Part shown: one piece after another, positions 1-7,629 of the stretch
How positions within the stretch are numbered: position 1 is the first letter of the stretch
Layout of the letters: each line of letters opens with the position of its first letter
Program-made: the position numbers and the translations under genes
The notes under the pieces: generated by a model
What the model was told of the DNA's origin: nothing
The model's database searches: none
Seen by the model: the letters and a program-made list of their open reading frames with translations, nothing else
Source: SIG607 sp045533195
GTDB taxonomy: Bacteria > Bacillota > Clostridia > Oscillospirales > Acutalibacteraceae
Reading direction: 5' to 3'
DNA: 64,000 bases
NCBI GenBank assembly: GCA_045533195.1
Contig: JAZSHI010000032.1
Location: 1 to 64,000 of the forward strand

Positions 1-213
1 AGTGTTGAATTCAATAAAATCGCAGACAGACATCTCCCAACCGTCTGTAAAACGGCTGAATTTTATACTATATGCACAACCGTTAAAGCTACCAACCATC
101 AGTTTATATTCTTTGCTATCGGTAAGCCGCCAAACTATCCAGGAATCATCATAAGGTTGGTTAGTAATCGGGTTTATGCTATTTTCAATAAAGTTATCAA
201 GTCTGTAAATCAT
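1..213 (-). CDS. Partial hypothetical protein (N-terminal 71 residues)
   Basis: The reading frame is open from an ATG at 213 to the window edge and begins MIYRLDNFIENSINP. An AAAAGGTG ribosome binding site lies 7 nt before the ATG, inside the end of the upstream GNAT gene, so the two genes overlap by 17 bp and are probably translationally coupled. I do not recognise the family. The visible part is rich in aromatic residues (SWIVWRLTD, YSIKFSRFTDGWEM) and looks like a small soluble beta-rich protein. The C-terminus is outside the window, so length and function cannot be judged. Confidence 0.6.
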   Translation of the reverse strand, partial: MIYRLDNFIENSINPITNQPYDDSWIVWRLTDSKEYKLMVGSFNGCAYSIKFSRFTDGWEMSVCDFIEFNT

Positions 214-718
214 TGTCTAACACCTTTTCGTATATCTCCTGATTATTTTCGGGAGATTTTTCACCTGTGTTCTTATACCCCATAGCTTCCCAAAACGGTT
301 TGCCGGTAACGGGATCTGAAGTCAAATAAAGACCTTTAGCACCGTCAGATATCAGTAATTCTTCTAAATGTGAATACATCTGTTTGCCGTATCCATTACG
401 GCGAAATTCGGGCAACACATAAAATTCCATTATGTAACCATATCCGACCTTGATATAACCTTTGTGGTCAGGATGGTCGATTTTACCGTATAAAAAGCCT
501 ATTAAATTGTCACCATCATAACAAAGTTCCAGATGTCTATCAGCATCACCTTGTATGTTTATCATACTGTTAGCCCACTTTGTCAAAATTTCTTCTGGTG
601 TGGTTCGGTTTTGGTGGCTATCAAGCTCGGCACCGTATAAAAGAACAAGCCTTTCAAAATCTTGCTTATGCAAATCCGAACTATTTGAATTTATTTTTAA
701 ATATTTAATATTTATCAC
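197..718 (-). CDS. GNAT family N-acetyltransferase
   Basis: This 173-residue protein has the GNAT fold signature. A beta-strand ending in MEFYVLPEFRR is followed by the acetyl-CoA pyrophosphate loop RRNGYGKQM, then a GLYLTSDP strand and FWEAMGYKNTGE near the C-terminus. The family transfers acetyl groups from acetyl-CoA to amines, and the substrate cannot be told from sequence. Translation probably starts at GTG (718), with AAAGG 6 nt upstream. No ATG fits the full fold. It is the fifth small enzyme gene in a tightly packed minus-strand cluster that also holds two other acetyltransferases. Confidence 0.85.
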   Translation of the reverse strand: MINIKYLKINSNSSDLHKQDFERLVLLYGAELDSHQNRTTPEEILTKWANSMINIQGDADRHLELCYDGDNLIGFLYGKIDHPDHKGYIKVGYGYIMEFYVLPEFRRNGYGKQMYSHLEELLISDGAKGLYLTSDPVTGKPFWEAMGYKNTGEKSPENNQEIYEKVLDNDLQT

Positions 719-737
719 CTTATAACCTTTTTAAAAT

Positions 738-1265
738 TTATGTATTGCTCGCTTTCCATTTTTTGCATTGTTCAATTCTTGCTCCTTGAGGGGTATCACC
801 GTGTTCAGGATCACAAGAATACTGAGTTAGCAACTCGCAAGGAATATCCGGACACTCTCCACAATGAACAAATCCTTTACTCTGACAACAAATTGCTACC
901 GGACATTCGCCGTGAAATGGATGTCCACCTGTTTCTATACAGCCACCGCATCCGCAGGTTTCTTTATAGTCACAACTAATACAATGGAGTCCGCAACGAG
1001 TATCAATTATCTCATTTATCCATTTTTTTAGATTAGATAATCGATCAGGATTATGACCGTTTTCTATAAATTCTGTTAAATCTTTACAAGGGAGTTCCTT
1101 ACATTCTCCGCAATGTTTAAAACCTTTTGAAGTTGCACATTTATAAATATCGCATTCTCCCCAAAATATCTTACCGTCTTGTTTGTTGCAACCACCACAG
1201 TTGAATTTTTCTTTGAACTGACAAGTGTTGCAGTCTGTTCCGCATTTGCCTTTAATAATACTCAT
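738..1265 (-). CDS. DUF3795 cysteine-rich protein, two tandem copies
   Basis: The protein contains two copies of a cysteine-rich module. The first has CGTDCNTCQFKE, CGGCN, GECDIYKC and HCGECKELPC; the second repeats this as CGLHCISCDYKE, CGGC, GECPVAICC and HCGECPDIPC. That spacing is typical of DUF3795 (CGxxCxxC ... CxGC ... CxxxKG..xCxxC..fPC), a predicted metal- or iron-sulfur-binding family with no settled function. Proteins of this family usually carry one copy, so this looks like an internal duplication. The ATG at 1265 is preferred because AAGGA lies about 11 nt upstream. An ATG at 1277 sits directly against that site and would add four residues. Confidence 0.8.
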   Translation of the reverse strand: MSIIKGKCGTDCNTCQFKEKFNCGGCNKQDGKIFWGECDIYKCATSKGFKHCGECKELPCKDLTEFIENGHNPDRLSNLKKWINEIIDTRCGLHCISCDYKETCGCGGCIETGGHPFHGECPVAICCQSKGFVHCGECPDIPCELLTQYSCDPEHGDTPQGARIEQCKKWKASNT

Positions 1266-1279
1266 TATGCTGTTCATCC

Positions 1280-1804
1280 TTACTTTTTGATTTCATAACA
1301 TTTTACATCGCATAGTTCATCTGAACCGAATTTTGCTTTTGCTTTTGAAAAATGTGTAAATTTCATACCGCATTTCTCCATAACTCTGCCAGAAGCTATA
1401 TTTTCTATATGATGATCGGCAAGAACCGTTTCAACACCATCATTAAAAAGTTCGGTAATTACTGCTTTCAAAGATTCCGTTAGATAGCCGTTATTCCAAT
1501 AATCGTATGCTAAAACATAGCCAACTTCAGCAGTCTTTTTATCTTCTGATAGATCAATAACATCAATTACGCCAATTAGGTCGTTGCCATCTCTGAGAGT
1601 AATACCCCAACGGTAATTGAACCCTTGCTCTGTTTGGCTTTTATACATTTTAAGCAGTTCTTTCGTTTCTTCTATACTTTTATGGGGATGCCAACGGCAA
1701 TAGCGAGCTACACGCTCATCCCAAGTCCAATTTTTAAACATTTCTGCTGCATCCATATCGTTAAGCGGTCTAAGTAACAGCCGTTCAGTTTTAATAATAC
1801 TCAT
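1280..1804 (-). CDS. GNAT acetyltransferase, RimJ/RimL type
   Basis: This 174-residue protein opens with TERLLLRPLNDMDAAEMF, the standard N-terminus of the RimJ/RimL-like Acetyltransf_3 group. It continues with the expected GVIDVIDLS strand, AEVGYVLAYDYWNNGYLTE (the acetyl-CoA loop, here WNNGYLTE) and a C-terminal NIASGRVMEKCGMKF. Members acetylate ribosomal protein N-termini, other proteins or small molecules, and the substrate is unknown here. A GGAGAA ribosome binding site precedes ATG 1804. The gene ends 3 bp before the next gene in the cluster, which suggests one transcript. Confidence 0.85.
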   Translation of the reverse strand: MSIIKTERLLLRPLNDMDAAEMFKNWTWDERVARYCRWHPHKSIEETKELLKMYKSQTEQGFNYRWGITLRDGNDLIGVIDVIDLSEDKKTAEVGYVLAYDYWNNGYLTESLKAVITELFNDGVETVLADHHIENIASGRVMEKCGMKFTHFSKAKAKFGSDELCDVKCYEIKK

Positions 1805-1806
1805 AA

Positions 1807-2310
1807 TTAGTTCTCCATATCAATTACTCTTTTGACTTCTTTTCGGTTTTTAATCCACATAGTTTTCTGTGTATAATGGCTAAGTATCTTCCTAATTTCT
1901 ACCCGACTTTTCTTTTGAAAAGTATCTGTCCATTTAAGGAGATTATAGACCGATTTTAAAGTTTCTTTTTTGCCTTTTTCAAGACCAAGTTTTCTTTTTA
2001 TTGTGCGTTTTATAATTCTATAAGTATAAACTCGTTTAGATATATCAAGCACATAGATTTTATCAGCATCTTCGAAACACTTACCAACCCAAGCATAATA
2101 TACGCCCTCGATTATCCAATTCTCATTTTCAAGGATATTATTTAGCAGCTCGGTGCGTTTTTCTATAGGCATTTTAACGCCATATCCTTCTGCGGTGTTA
2201 TCCCACTGGATATCATCCAAATCAAAGTGGGGAATGTTATACTTTTCACTTAGTGCTTTGGCCAAATATGTTTTACCTGAACCACTGCAACCAATTATAT
2301 GTATTTTCAT
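1807..2310 (-). CDS. P-loop kinase-like protein (AAA/topology-modulation type)
   Basis: A Walker A motif GCSGSGKT lies at residues 7-14, followed by LSEKYNIPHFDLDDIQW, the layout of the small adenylate-kinase-like proteins often annotated as AAA family ATPase or DNA topology modulation protein FlaR. NWIIEGVYYAWV and DKIYVLDISKRVYTYRIIKRTIKRKLG match the later conserved blocks and the basic lid region. Length (167) is normal. The actual substrate of the family is not well established. The ATG overlaps the stop of the preceding GNAT gene (ATGA), which indicates coupling. A second, different member lies nearby at 2789-3310. Confidence 0.8.
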   Translation of the reverse strand: MKIHIIGCSGSGKTYLAKALSEKYNIPHFDLDDIQWDNTAEGYGVKMPIEKRTELLNNILENENWIIEGVYYAWVGKCFEDADKIYVLDISKRVYTYRIIKRTIKRKLGLEKGKKETLKSVYNLLKWTDTFQKKSRVEIRKILSHYTQKTMWIKNRKEVKRVIDMEN

Positions 2311-2765
2311 TTATGTACCTCACCGATGGTTTTAACAAAAAGTTGATCAACAGTGTTATATATAGTTTCAAAGTCTCCTACTTTTTCAAAACCGTACCTT
2401 TCGTATAAACCACGTTCACCACTCATAATGTATACTTTTTCAAAACCGAGTTTTACCGCATAAGCAATCACACTATTTATCATTTGTTCAGAAATTCTAT
2501 TTCCACGATATTTTTCATCAACAAAAACAAACCCAATGAATGGTGAAAAGTTATATTGTTCAGGCAATTCGTCTTTTTCTGCAAGTGTACAATATCCAAT
2601 GACCTTTTGTTCTACACAAGCTATAAAAACTCTTTCCCAACCGAGAAATTTGTTTTCTTTCATCAGTTTAGCAAGAAATTTTCCAGCCTTCCACGAGCAA
2701 TTCTCCGCAAATTCAATTGCCGCATTCCAATTTTTATGTTTGTTTGTAATTTCATGTATTTGCAA
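2307..2765 (-). CDS. GNAT family N-acetyltransferase
   Basis: This short acetyltransferase (152 residues) has FIGFVFVDEKYRGNRISE, the strand and acetyl-CoA loop of the family, and GERGLYERYGFEKVGDF near the C-terminus. The start is a TTG at 2765 with AAAGGTGA 7 nt upstream. No in-frame ATG occurs nearby. It overlaps the downstream kinase-like gene by 4 bp. The substrate is unknown. Similar GNAT proteins often sit in small gene clusters with nucleotide kinases or resistance genes, but nothing here points to a particular drug. Confidence 0.82.
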   Translation of the reverse strand: MQIHEITNKHKNWNAAIEFAENCSWKAGKFLAKLMKENKFLGWERVFIACVEQKVIGYCTLAEKDELPEQYNFSPFIGFVFVDEKYRGNRISEQMINSVIAYAVKLGFEKVYIMSGERGLYERYGFEKVGDFETIYNTVDQLFVKTIGEVHK

Positions 2766-2788
2766 AATAATTTCACCTTTAAAACTCT

Positions 2789-3310
2789 TTATAAACTGTT
2801 TAAATAAGAATAAGCCTGTTTACTGCTTTTGAATATTACTATGTTTTTATTCTTTTGTTCTCCTAAAAGTTTTCTATACTTCTTTCTATTAGTTCGATTA
2901 AACGAAAAGATTGCTTTGTATAAACTTACTTTCTGCTTATCAAAATACTCAGGACAGTTACCGCCCATATCATCCCTTGATTTACCGTAGTTTTTAATAA
3001 CACGAACTGTAGAACCCCACAGACAAGTGATTGTCGGCAAATCAAAATAAAAAACCGTATCAGCATATTTCAACCTATGCGGCATAGTTCTGCTGAAATT
3101 TCCGTCAATTATCCACTCACTCTTTTCCAACTCAACCTGCAATAGTTTGTCAAACTCATCACGTGAGATATGCTCCCATTCGCCGCACCAAAAAAGCTTA
3201 TCTAAGTGAGTAACAGGAATATTAAGTCTTTTTGAAAGTTCTTTGGCAAATGTAGTTTTACCACTACCGGAATTTCCGATTATAAGTATCTTTTTCATAA
3301 GATTATTCAT
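2789..3310 (-). CDS. P-loop kinase-like protein (topology-modulation/FlaR type)
   Basis: The Walker A motif GNSGSGKTT is at residues 12-20, followed by ELSKRLNIPVTHLDKLFW, EWIIDGNFSRTMPHRL, DTVFYFDLPTITCLW and a basic lid RVIKNYGKSRDDMGGNCPE. This order is the classic pattern of proteins annotated as DNA topology modulation protein or adenylate kinase-like. The D-x-LPT strand with an RxxKxYGxxRxDM helix is diagnostic. ATG 3310 has only a weak ribosome binding site (GACGG), and ATG 3298 is an alternative that begins exactly at the beta-strand. It is probably the first gene of the left-end cluster. Confidence 0.82.
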   Translation of the reverse strand: MNNLMKKILIIGNSGSGKTTFAKELSKRLNIPVTHLDKLFWCGEWEHISRDEFDKLLQVELEKSEWIIDGNFSRTMPHRLKYADTVFYFDLPTITCLWGSTVRVIKNYGKSRDDMGGNCPEYFDKQKVSLYKAIFSFNRTNRKKYRKLLGEQKNKNIVIFKSSKQAYSYLNSL

Positions 3311-3332
3311 ATTACCGTCTATTATTTCATTA

Positions 3333-3357
3333 AAAGCACTTCACTTGGAAGTGCTTT
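3333..3357 (-). terminator. Hairpin terminator after murC
   Basis: A 10-bp inverted repeat (AAAGCACTTC / GAAGTGCTTT) with a 5-nt loop lies directly after the murC stop. The T-run on the minus strand is short (TTTTAAT), so it may be a weak terminator. It also separates murC from the GNAT/kinase cluster. Confidence 0.6.
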
Positions 3358-3360
3358 AGT

Positions 3361-4731
3361 TTAAAATTTCTCTTTAATTTTATAAGCTGCTTTATAAATG
3401 TCGCCGCCGCCCATTGTGATAACCAAATCGCCTTCCTTAGCCGTTTTAACAATATAATCCGCTATATTATCAAATCCGTCTATAACCTTAGCATTCGGGA
3501 GTTTTTCGGCGATTTGCTCAGATGAAATACTGTAGGTATTAATTTCACGTGAGCCCATAATTGAAGTAAGTACTACTTCATCAGCCAGACTTAATGCTTC
3601 AATAAATTCGTCCTTCAAAAGAGCAGTACGAGAAAAAGTGAAGGGTTGGAAAATGCAGGTAACCTTTTTGTAGGGAAGCGCTTTTGCTGCAGATAAAGTA
3701 GCTTTAATTTCTGTGGGATGATGAGCATAGTCATCAGCCAACATAAAGCCACCATACTCGCCGAGAAACTCAAAGCGTCTGCCTGCACCCGTAAACTGTT
3801 CAAGAGCAACTTTGATACCGTCAGCATCTATGCCCTGTTCGTAGCACACAGCAAAGGCTGCAAGTCCGTTATAAACGTTGTGTTTACCTGGAATAGACAT
3901 ATCAATGCATCCAATTTTTTCGCCATTATGGATAACGTCAAACGAATAACCTTTTTTGCCTGAAACAATGTTTTTGGCGATGTAATCATTATTTTCATTC
4001 ATACCAAAGGTAACGACCTTTACATCGATACCGTCACTGGCTTTTAAAGCAAGAGCATCATCGCCATTAACGTAGGCTATTTTAGACATACCAAGAAATT
4101 TATGGAAAGAAAGGACAAGATTATCCATAGTTCTAAAATAATCAAGATGGTCATTATCCACATTTAATAAAACGCTTATATCGGGTGACATCTGTAAGAA
4201 GGTATCTACAAACTCACAAGCCTCACAGACCATAGTTTCGCTTTTGCCTATTCTTCCATTAGAATTTATTATAGGAAGCTTTCCACCGATAACTGCCGTT
4301 ATATCTATCTTGTTTAAATAGAGAATTTGTGTTATCATAGAAGTAACAGAGGTTTTTCCGTGAGTTCCGCACACACCGATAACGTTATCATAATAACGCG
4401 TAAGTGCGCCTAAAAGATGTGAACGCTCCATAGTAGGAATGGAAAGTCTGTCTGCCTCCATTAATTCAGGATTATCCTTAGAAATAGCAGCAGAATATAC
4501 TACAAGCTCAGAGTCTCTTACATTTTCGGCAAAATGTCCCATAGTAACTTTAATGCCAAGCGCTTTTACTCTATTTAAAGGATCGCTTTCGTTGTTATCG
4601 GAGCCGGTTACGGTATAACCCTTATCGTGAAGAATATGAGCAAGAGGACACATTCCGCTGCCTCCGATTCCTATCATATGAATTTTTTTAACCTGTGATA
4701 AAATTTTATCTTCTGTTCTTAATTCTTTCAT
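3361..4731 (-). CDS. murC: UDP-N-acetylmuramate--L-alanine ligase
   Basis: MurC adds L-alanine to UDP-N-acetylmuramate in the cytoplasm, using ATP, as the first amino-acid step of peptidoglycan precursor synthesis. The N-terminal Rossmann domain shows the diagnostic GIGGSGMCPLA (about residues 21-31). The ATP loop GTHGKTSVTS is at about 122-131, and the central domain has NVDNDHLDYF with the conserved histidine. The C-terminal ligase domain contains DDYAHHPTE and QPFTFSRT, both typical of MurC. About 456 residues is the usual size. The ATG at 4731 is chosen because GGTGA lies 5 nt upstream. A TTG at 4743 would add four residues. It is transcribed away from cca. Confidence 0.96.
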   Translation of the reverse strand: MKELRTEDKILSQVKKIHMIGIGGSGMCPLAHILHDKGYTVTGSDNNESDPLNRVKALGIKVTMGHFAENVRDSELVVYSAAISKDNPELMEADRLSIPTMERSHLLGALTRYYDNVIGVCGTHGKTSVTSMITQILYLNKIDITAVIGGKLPIINSNGRIGKSETMVCEACEFVDTFLQMSPDISVLLNVDNDHLDYFRTMDNLVLSFHKFLGMSKIAYVNGDDALALKASDGIDVKVVTFGMNENNDYIAKNIVSGKKGYSFDVIHNGEKIGCIDMSIPGKHNVYNGLAAFAVCYEQGIDADGIKVALEQFTGAGRRFEFLGEYGGFMLADDYAHHPTEIKATLSAAKALPYKKVTCIFQPFTFSRTALLKDEFIEALSLADEVVLTSIMGSREINTYSISSEQIAEKLPNAKVIDGFDNIADYIVKTAKEGDLVITMGGGDIYKAAYKIKEKF

Positions 4732-4817
4732 TTCAGTCACCAATTATAATTTTTTTCTTATATTATATTGCTTTTTAGTAAAAAAATAAACACTTTTTTT
4801 CAATTTTGAGGTGAAAT

Positions 4818-5960
4818 ATGGATTTTTCTTTAAAAAATAGCGTAAAGACTGTAATTAATACCATAGAAAATGTCGGCGGAGAAGCATATATTGTAGGGGG
4901 ATGCGTAAGAGATATACTTTTATCCCGTACCCCTGAAGATTTTGACGTTACCGCTTCCCTGCTTCCAGAAGAAATACTTTCTCTTTTTCCAAAAACTGTT
5001 GCTACAGGATTAAAGCACGGAACCGTAACCGTAATTATTGACAATGAAAACATCGAAGTCACAACTTTTCGTACCGATGGCACTTATTCTGACAGCCGCC
5101 ATCCCGAAAGTGTTAATTTTGTAAAAAACATAAACGAAGACCTTGCAAGACGCGATTTTACAATAAATGCAATGGCATATAGTGACAATATCGGTCTTAT
5201 CGACCTTTATGGCGGTCAAGATGACCTAAATAATAAAATACTTCGTACTGTGGGAAATCCCGAAAAACGTTTTAAAGAGGATGCTCTTAGGATATTACGA
5301 CTTTTTCGCTTTTCGGCGCAATTAGGCTTTCGAATTGAAGAATGCACGTTAAAAACAGCTCTTATGATGGCTGATTCTCTAAAAAACATTAGTCGTGAAA
5401 GAATAGCTACAGAACTTTTTAAAGCGCTATGCTCTGACTATCCAACAAAAATAAATCCGCTTTTAAAAATCGGCGCTCTGGAATTCTGCGGAATAAAAAG
5501 CGGTGAAATTACAGATGATATCGCCCTATTGCCCAAGGAAAGAAATATAAGATTTTATAAATTCTCAAAACAACTAAACAGCGAACATTCTTTAATAACC
5601 GAACACCTTAAGACCGATAAAAAATTATCTTTAATTTGTAAGGAAATAGACGCTATAATTGATAAACCGCCTATCAGTATTACCGACTGCAAATTGCTTT
5701 TAAAGGATTATTCGTCTGAGGCGGTTAAATCCACTCTTATACTTAACGGCAGAAGCGATGAAATAGTAGCTAACACTAAAAGTTCAGGTGAGCCATACCA
5801 ATTAAGTCAGTTAAATATTAACGGTGAAGACCTAAAAAAACTCGGTATCAACGGAAAATCAATAGGAAAAACCCTTGAAGAGCTTTTACTGTTCGTTATC
5901 CATTATCCCGAAAAAAACACAAAAGCCGAGCTTATTAAATTAATAAGTAACAAATCATAA
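4818..5960 (+). CDS. cca: CCA tRNA nucleotidyltransferase
   Basis: This enzyme builds or repairs the 3' CCA end of tRNAs. The class II nucleotidyltransferase signature is clear: GGCVRD at 27-32, DFDVT at 41-45 (the two metal-binding acids), TTFR, and RRDFTINAMA at 111-120, followed by LRILRLFRFSAQLGF and the ERI motif of the neck. At 380 residues it is shorter than bacterial versions with a C-terminal HD phosphohydrolase domain, and no HD motif is visible. GAGGTG lies 4 nt before the ATG. The gene may have been adopted as the first member of a run that leads into the sporulation genes dpaAB, from which it is separated by a hairpin. Confidence 0.93.
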   Translation: MDFSLKNSVKTVINTIENVGGEAYIVGGCVRDILLSRTPEDFDVTASLLPEEILSLFPKTVATGLKHGTVTVIIDNENIEVTTFRTDGTYSDSRHPESVNFVKNINEDLARRDFTINAMAYSDNIGLIDLYGGQDDLNNKILRTVGNPEKRFKEDALRILRLFRFSAQLGFRIEECTLKTALMMADSLKNISRERIATELFKALCSDYPTKINPLLKIGALEFCGIKSGEITDDIALLPKERNIRFYKFSKQLNSEHSLITEHLKTDKKLSLICKEIDAIIDKPPISITDCKLLLKDYSSEAVKSTLILNGRSDEIVANTKSSGEPYQLSQLNINGEDLKKLGINGKSIGKTLEELLLFVIHYPEKNTKAELIKLISNKS

Positions 5961-5976
5961 TTAATGCCATAGAATG
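5950..5976 (+). promoter_or_regulatory. Candidate sigma-K-type promoter for dpaAB
   Basis: An AC dinucleotide at 5950-5951 is followed after 16 nt by CATAGAATG at 5968-5976. The sigma-K consensus known from Bacillus is AC-N16/17-CATAnnnTA. The match is good except for the last base. The dpaAB pair is sigma-K dependent in Bacillus, which fits. The -10 part lies inside the left arm of the terminator hairpin after cca. This is inference from a short pattern only. Confidence 0.35.
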
Positions 5977-6006
5977 TATTAGCAAACATTCTATGGTACT
6001 TTTTTT
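5967..6006 (+). terminator. Terminator between cca and dpaA
   Basis: An 11-bp perfect stem (5967-5977 with 5986-5996) is followed by a seven-base T-run ending at 6006. The dpaA ribosome binding site begins immediately after the T-run, so read-through from cca should be reduced. Confidence 0.8.
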
Positions 6007-6017
6007 AGGTGATATTT

Positions 6018-6815
6018 ATGCTAAGAATAATCTTTCTGGGTAATGACGCAAGAAGCAAAAGAACAGCGGAAATTATAGGCGAAAAAGACAGAAGTTTAAC
6101 TTCAACAATTTTACAAAACGAAAATCAATTAATTGAACACTATGATGTATATATATTTCCAATTCCAATGAGTTTAGACGGAAAAACTCTTAATAACAGT
6201 AATGTTAGGTTAAATACTGAAAGTATCATCAATAATATTCCCGAAAATGCTTTAGTGTTAACGGGAGGTAAAACCGTAAACGGCAGTATAGATATAGTAA
6301 ACAGAGATGATTTTTCCTATAAAAACGCTATTCCTACTGCCGAAGGAGCAATTGCTCTGGCTATTACTTCAACCGATATATCACTAACGGACAGTAAAAT
6401 TCTTATCACCGGATTTGGAAGAGTTTCTAAAATTCTGCTACAAAAACTCTGCGGACTTTGTAGTAATATCACTGTTGCTTTAAGGAATAAATCCGATATG
6501 GAACTTATAAAAACCTTAGGAATGAAAGTGATACCTATAGAAAAAATTGCAGATAATATAAAAAGTAATAATATAATATTTAATACTGTACCACATAAAA
6601 TTTTCACAAAAGAAATTTTGTTAAGGGCTCACAATAAAAATTTATTTATAGAATTAGCCTCCAACCAACTGGGATTTGACACTGAGGCAATAAAAGAATT
6701 AAATATAAATTATATAAATGCACCGGGACTACCAAACAAAGTAGCACCGATAACCGCTGCGTACATCTTGGCGGAAACGATAATGAATATTTTAGAAGAA
6801 AAAAATCTAATTTAA
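6018..6815 (+). CDS. dpaA: Dipicolinate synthase subunit A
   Basis: With DpaB this makes dipicolinic acid from a lysine-pathway intermediate in the mother cell during sporulation. The product accumulates in the spore core and gives heat resistance. The 265-residue protein has an N-terminal GND-type segment (LGNDARSKRTAEII), a linker with VYIFPIPMSLDGK, and a C-terminal dinucleotide-binding fold with ILITGFGRVSKIL, matching the DpaA layout. ATG 6018 is used because AGGTGA lies 5 nt upstream. A GTG at 6009 overlaps that site. dpaB starts 10 bp downstream. It is strong evidence that the organism forms endospores. Confidence 0.93.
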   Translation: MLRIIFLGNDARSKRTAEIIGEKDRSLTSTILQNENQLIEHYDVYIFPIPMSLDGKTLNNSNVRLNTESIINNIPENALVLTGGKTVNGSIDIVNRDDFSYKNAIPTAEGAIALAITSTDISLTDSKILITGFGRVSKILLQKLCGLCSNITVALRNKSDMELIKTLGMKVIPIEKIADNIKSNNIIFNTVPHKIFTKEILLRAHNKNLFIELASNQLGFDTEAIKELNINYINAPGLPNKVAPITAAYILAETIMNILEEKNLI

Positions 6816-6825
6816 GGGGATAAAT

Positions 6826-7401
6826 ATGAAAGACATCACAGCAGGATATGCGATGTGCGGTTCTTTTTGTACTATATCAGATTCAATAGATGCCTTAAGG
6901 GTGTTAGCATCAACAGGTATAAACATAATTCCGATTATGTCACCTGTTGTATTTAATACCGACACTCGTTTTACAGAGCATATATCCTTACAAAAAAGAG
7001 TCAAAGAGATTACCGGCAATGACATTATCCATACAATAGACGGCGCAGAACCTATAGGACCGAGAAAATTGCTGGATATACTTATAGTTGCGCCCTGCAC
7101 GGGAAATACTATAGGCAAACTGGCAAACGGAATAACCGACACAAGTGTCACTATGGCGGTTAAAGCTCATTTAAGAAACCAAAAACCTGTTGTATTAGCG
7201 GTTGCGACAAATGACGCACTCTCTTGTTCAGCAAAAAACATCGGCGTTTTGATGAATACTAAGAATATATATTTTGTGCCATTTTCACAGGACAACGCCA
7301 TTTCTAAACCGACTTCAATGATTGCAGATTTTACCCAAATACCTGAAACTATTAAATATGCACTCAAAGGAGAACAAATTCAGCCTATTTTAAAAATATG
7401 A
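6826..7401 (+). CDS. dpaB: Dipicolinate synthase subunit B (flavoprotein)
   Basis: This 191-residue protein belongs to the flavoprotein family that includes the Dfp decarboxylase domain. MCGSFCTISDSI at the N-terminus and PCTGNTIGKLANGITDT in the middle are the phosphate- and flavin-contacting loops expected for DpaB, and KPVVLAVATNDALS is the next conserved strand. It acts with DpaA in dipicolinate synthesis. AGGGGAT precedes the ATG. It is the last gene of this plus-strand run, since a bidirectional hairpin follows within 60 bp. Confidence 0.94.
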   Translation: MKDITAGYAMCGSFCTISDSIDALRVLASTGINIIPIMSPVVFNTDTRFTEHISLQKRVKEITGNDIIHTIDGAEPIGPRKLLDILIVAPCTGNTIGKLANGITDTSVTMAVKAHLRNQKPVVLAVATNDALSCSAKNIGVLMNTKNIYFVPFSQDNAISKPTSMIADFTQIPETIKYALKGEQIQPILKI

Positions 7402-7453
7402 CAAAAAACACTATTTATTGACATTTTTCGACAAATGCTATAAAATATAATTA

Positions 7454-7490
7454 TTAAAAAAAGAAAAGCCACAAAGTGACTTTTCTTTTT
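7454..7490. terminator. Bidirectional terminator between dpaB and tRNA-Thr
   Basis: A 12-bp stem with one wobble pair (7461-7472 with 7476-7487) has an AAA loop and is flanked by A-rich and T-rich runs on both sides. It can end dpaAB transcription on the plus strand and the tRNA transcript on the minus strand. Confidence 0.85.
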
Positions 7491-7566
7491 TGGTGCTGAA
7501 GATGGGATTCGAACCCACGACCTATTGATTACGAATCAATTGCGCTACCAGCTACGCCACTTCAGC
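7491..7566 (-). tRNA. tRNA-Thr (anticodon CGT)
   Basis: The 76-nt sequence folds as a standard cloverleaf. The acceptor stem is GCTGAAG/CTTCAGC, the D stem GCGT/GCGC, the anticodon stem ATTGA/TCAAT with loop TTCGTAA, and the T arm carries GTTCGAA. The CCA end is encoded. Anticodon CGT reads ACG threonine codons. A strong promoter lies just upstream. Confidence 0.96.
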
Positions 7567-7580
7567 AAAGTTACTTAGAG

Positions 7581-7609
7581 ATTATAACAAGTTTTTCATA
7601 AATAGTCAA
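7581..7609 (-). promoter_or_regulatory. Sigma-A promoter for tRNA-Thr
   Basis: On the minus strand, TTGACT (7604-7609) and TATAAT (7581-7586) are separated by exactly 17 nt, placing the transcription start a few bases before the tRNA 5' end at 7566. Confidence 0.85.
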
Positions 7610-7629
7610 GTACAGATTGGAGAATTATT

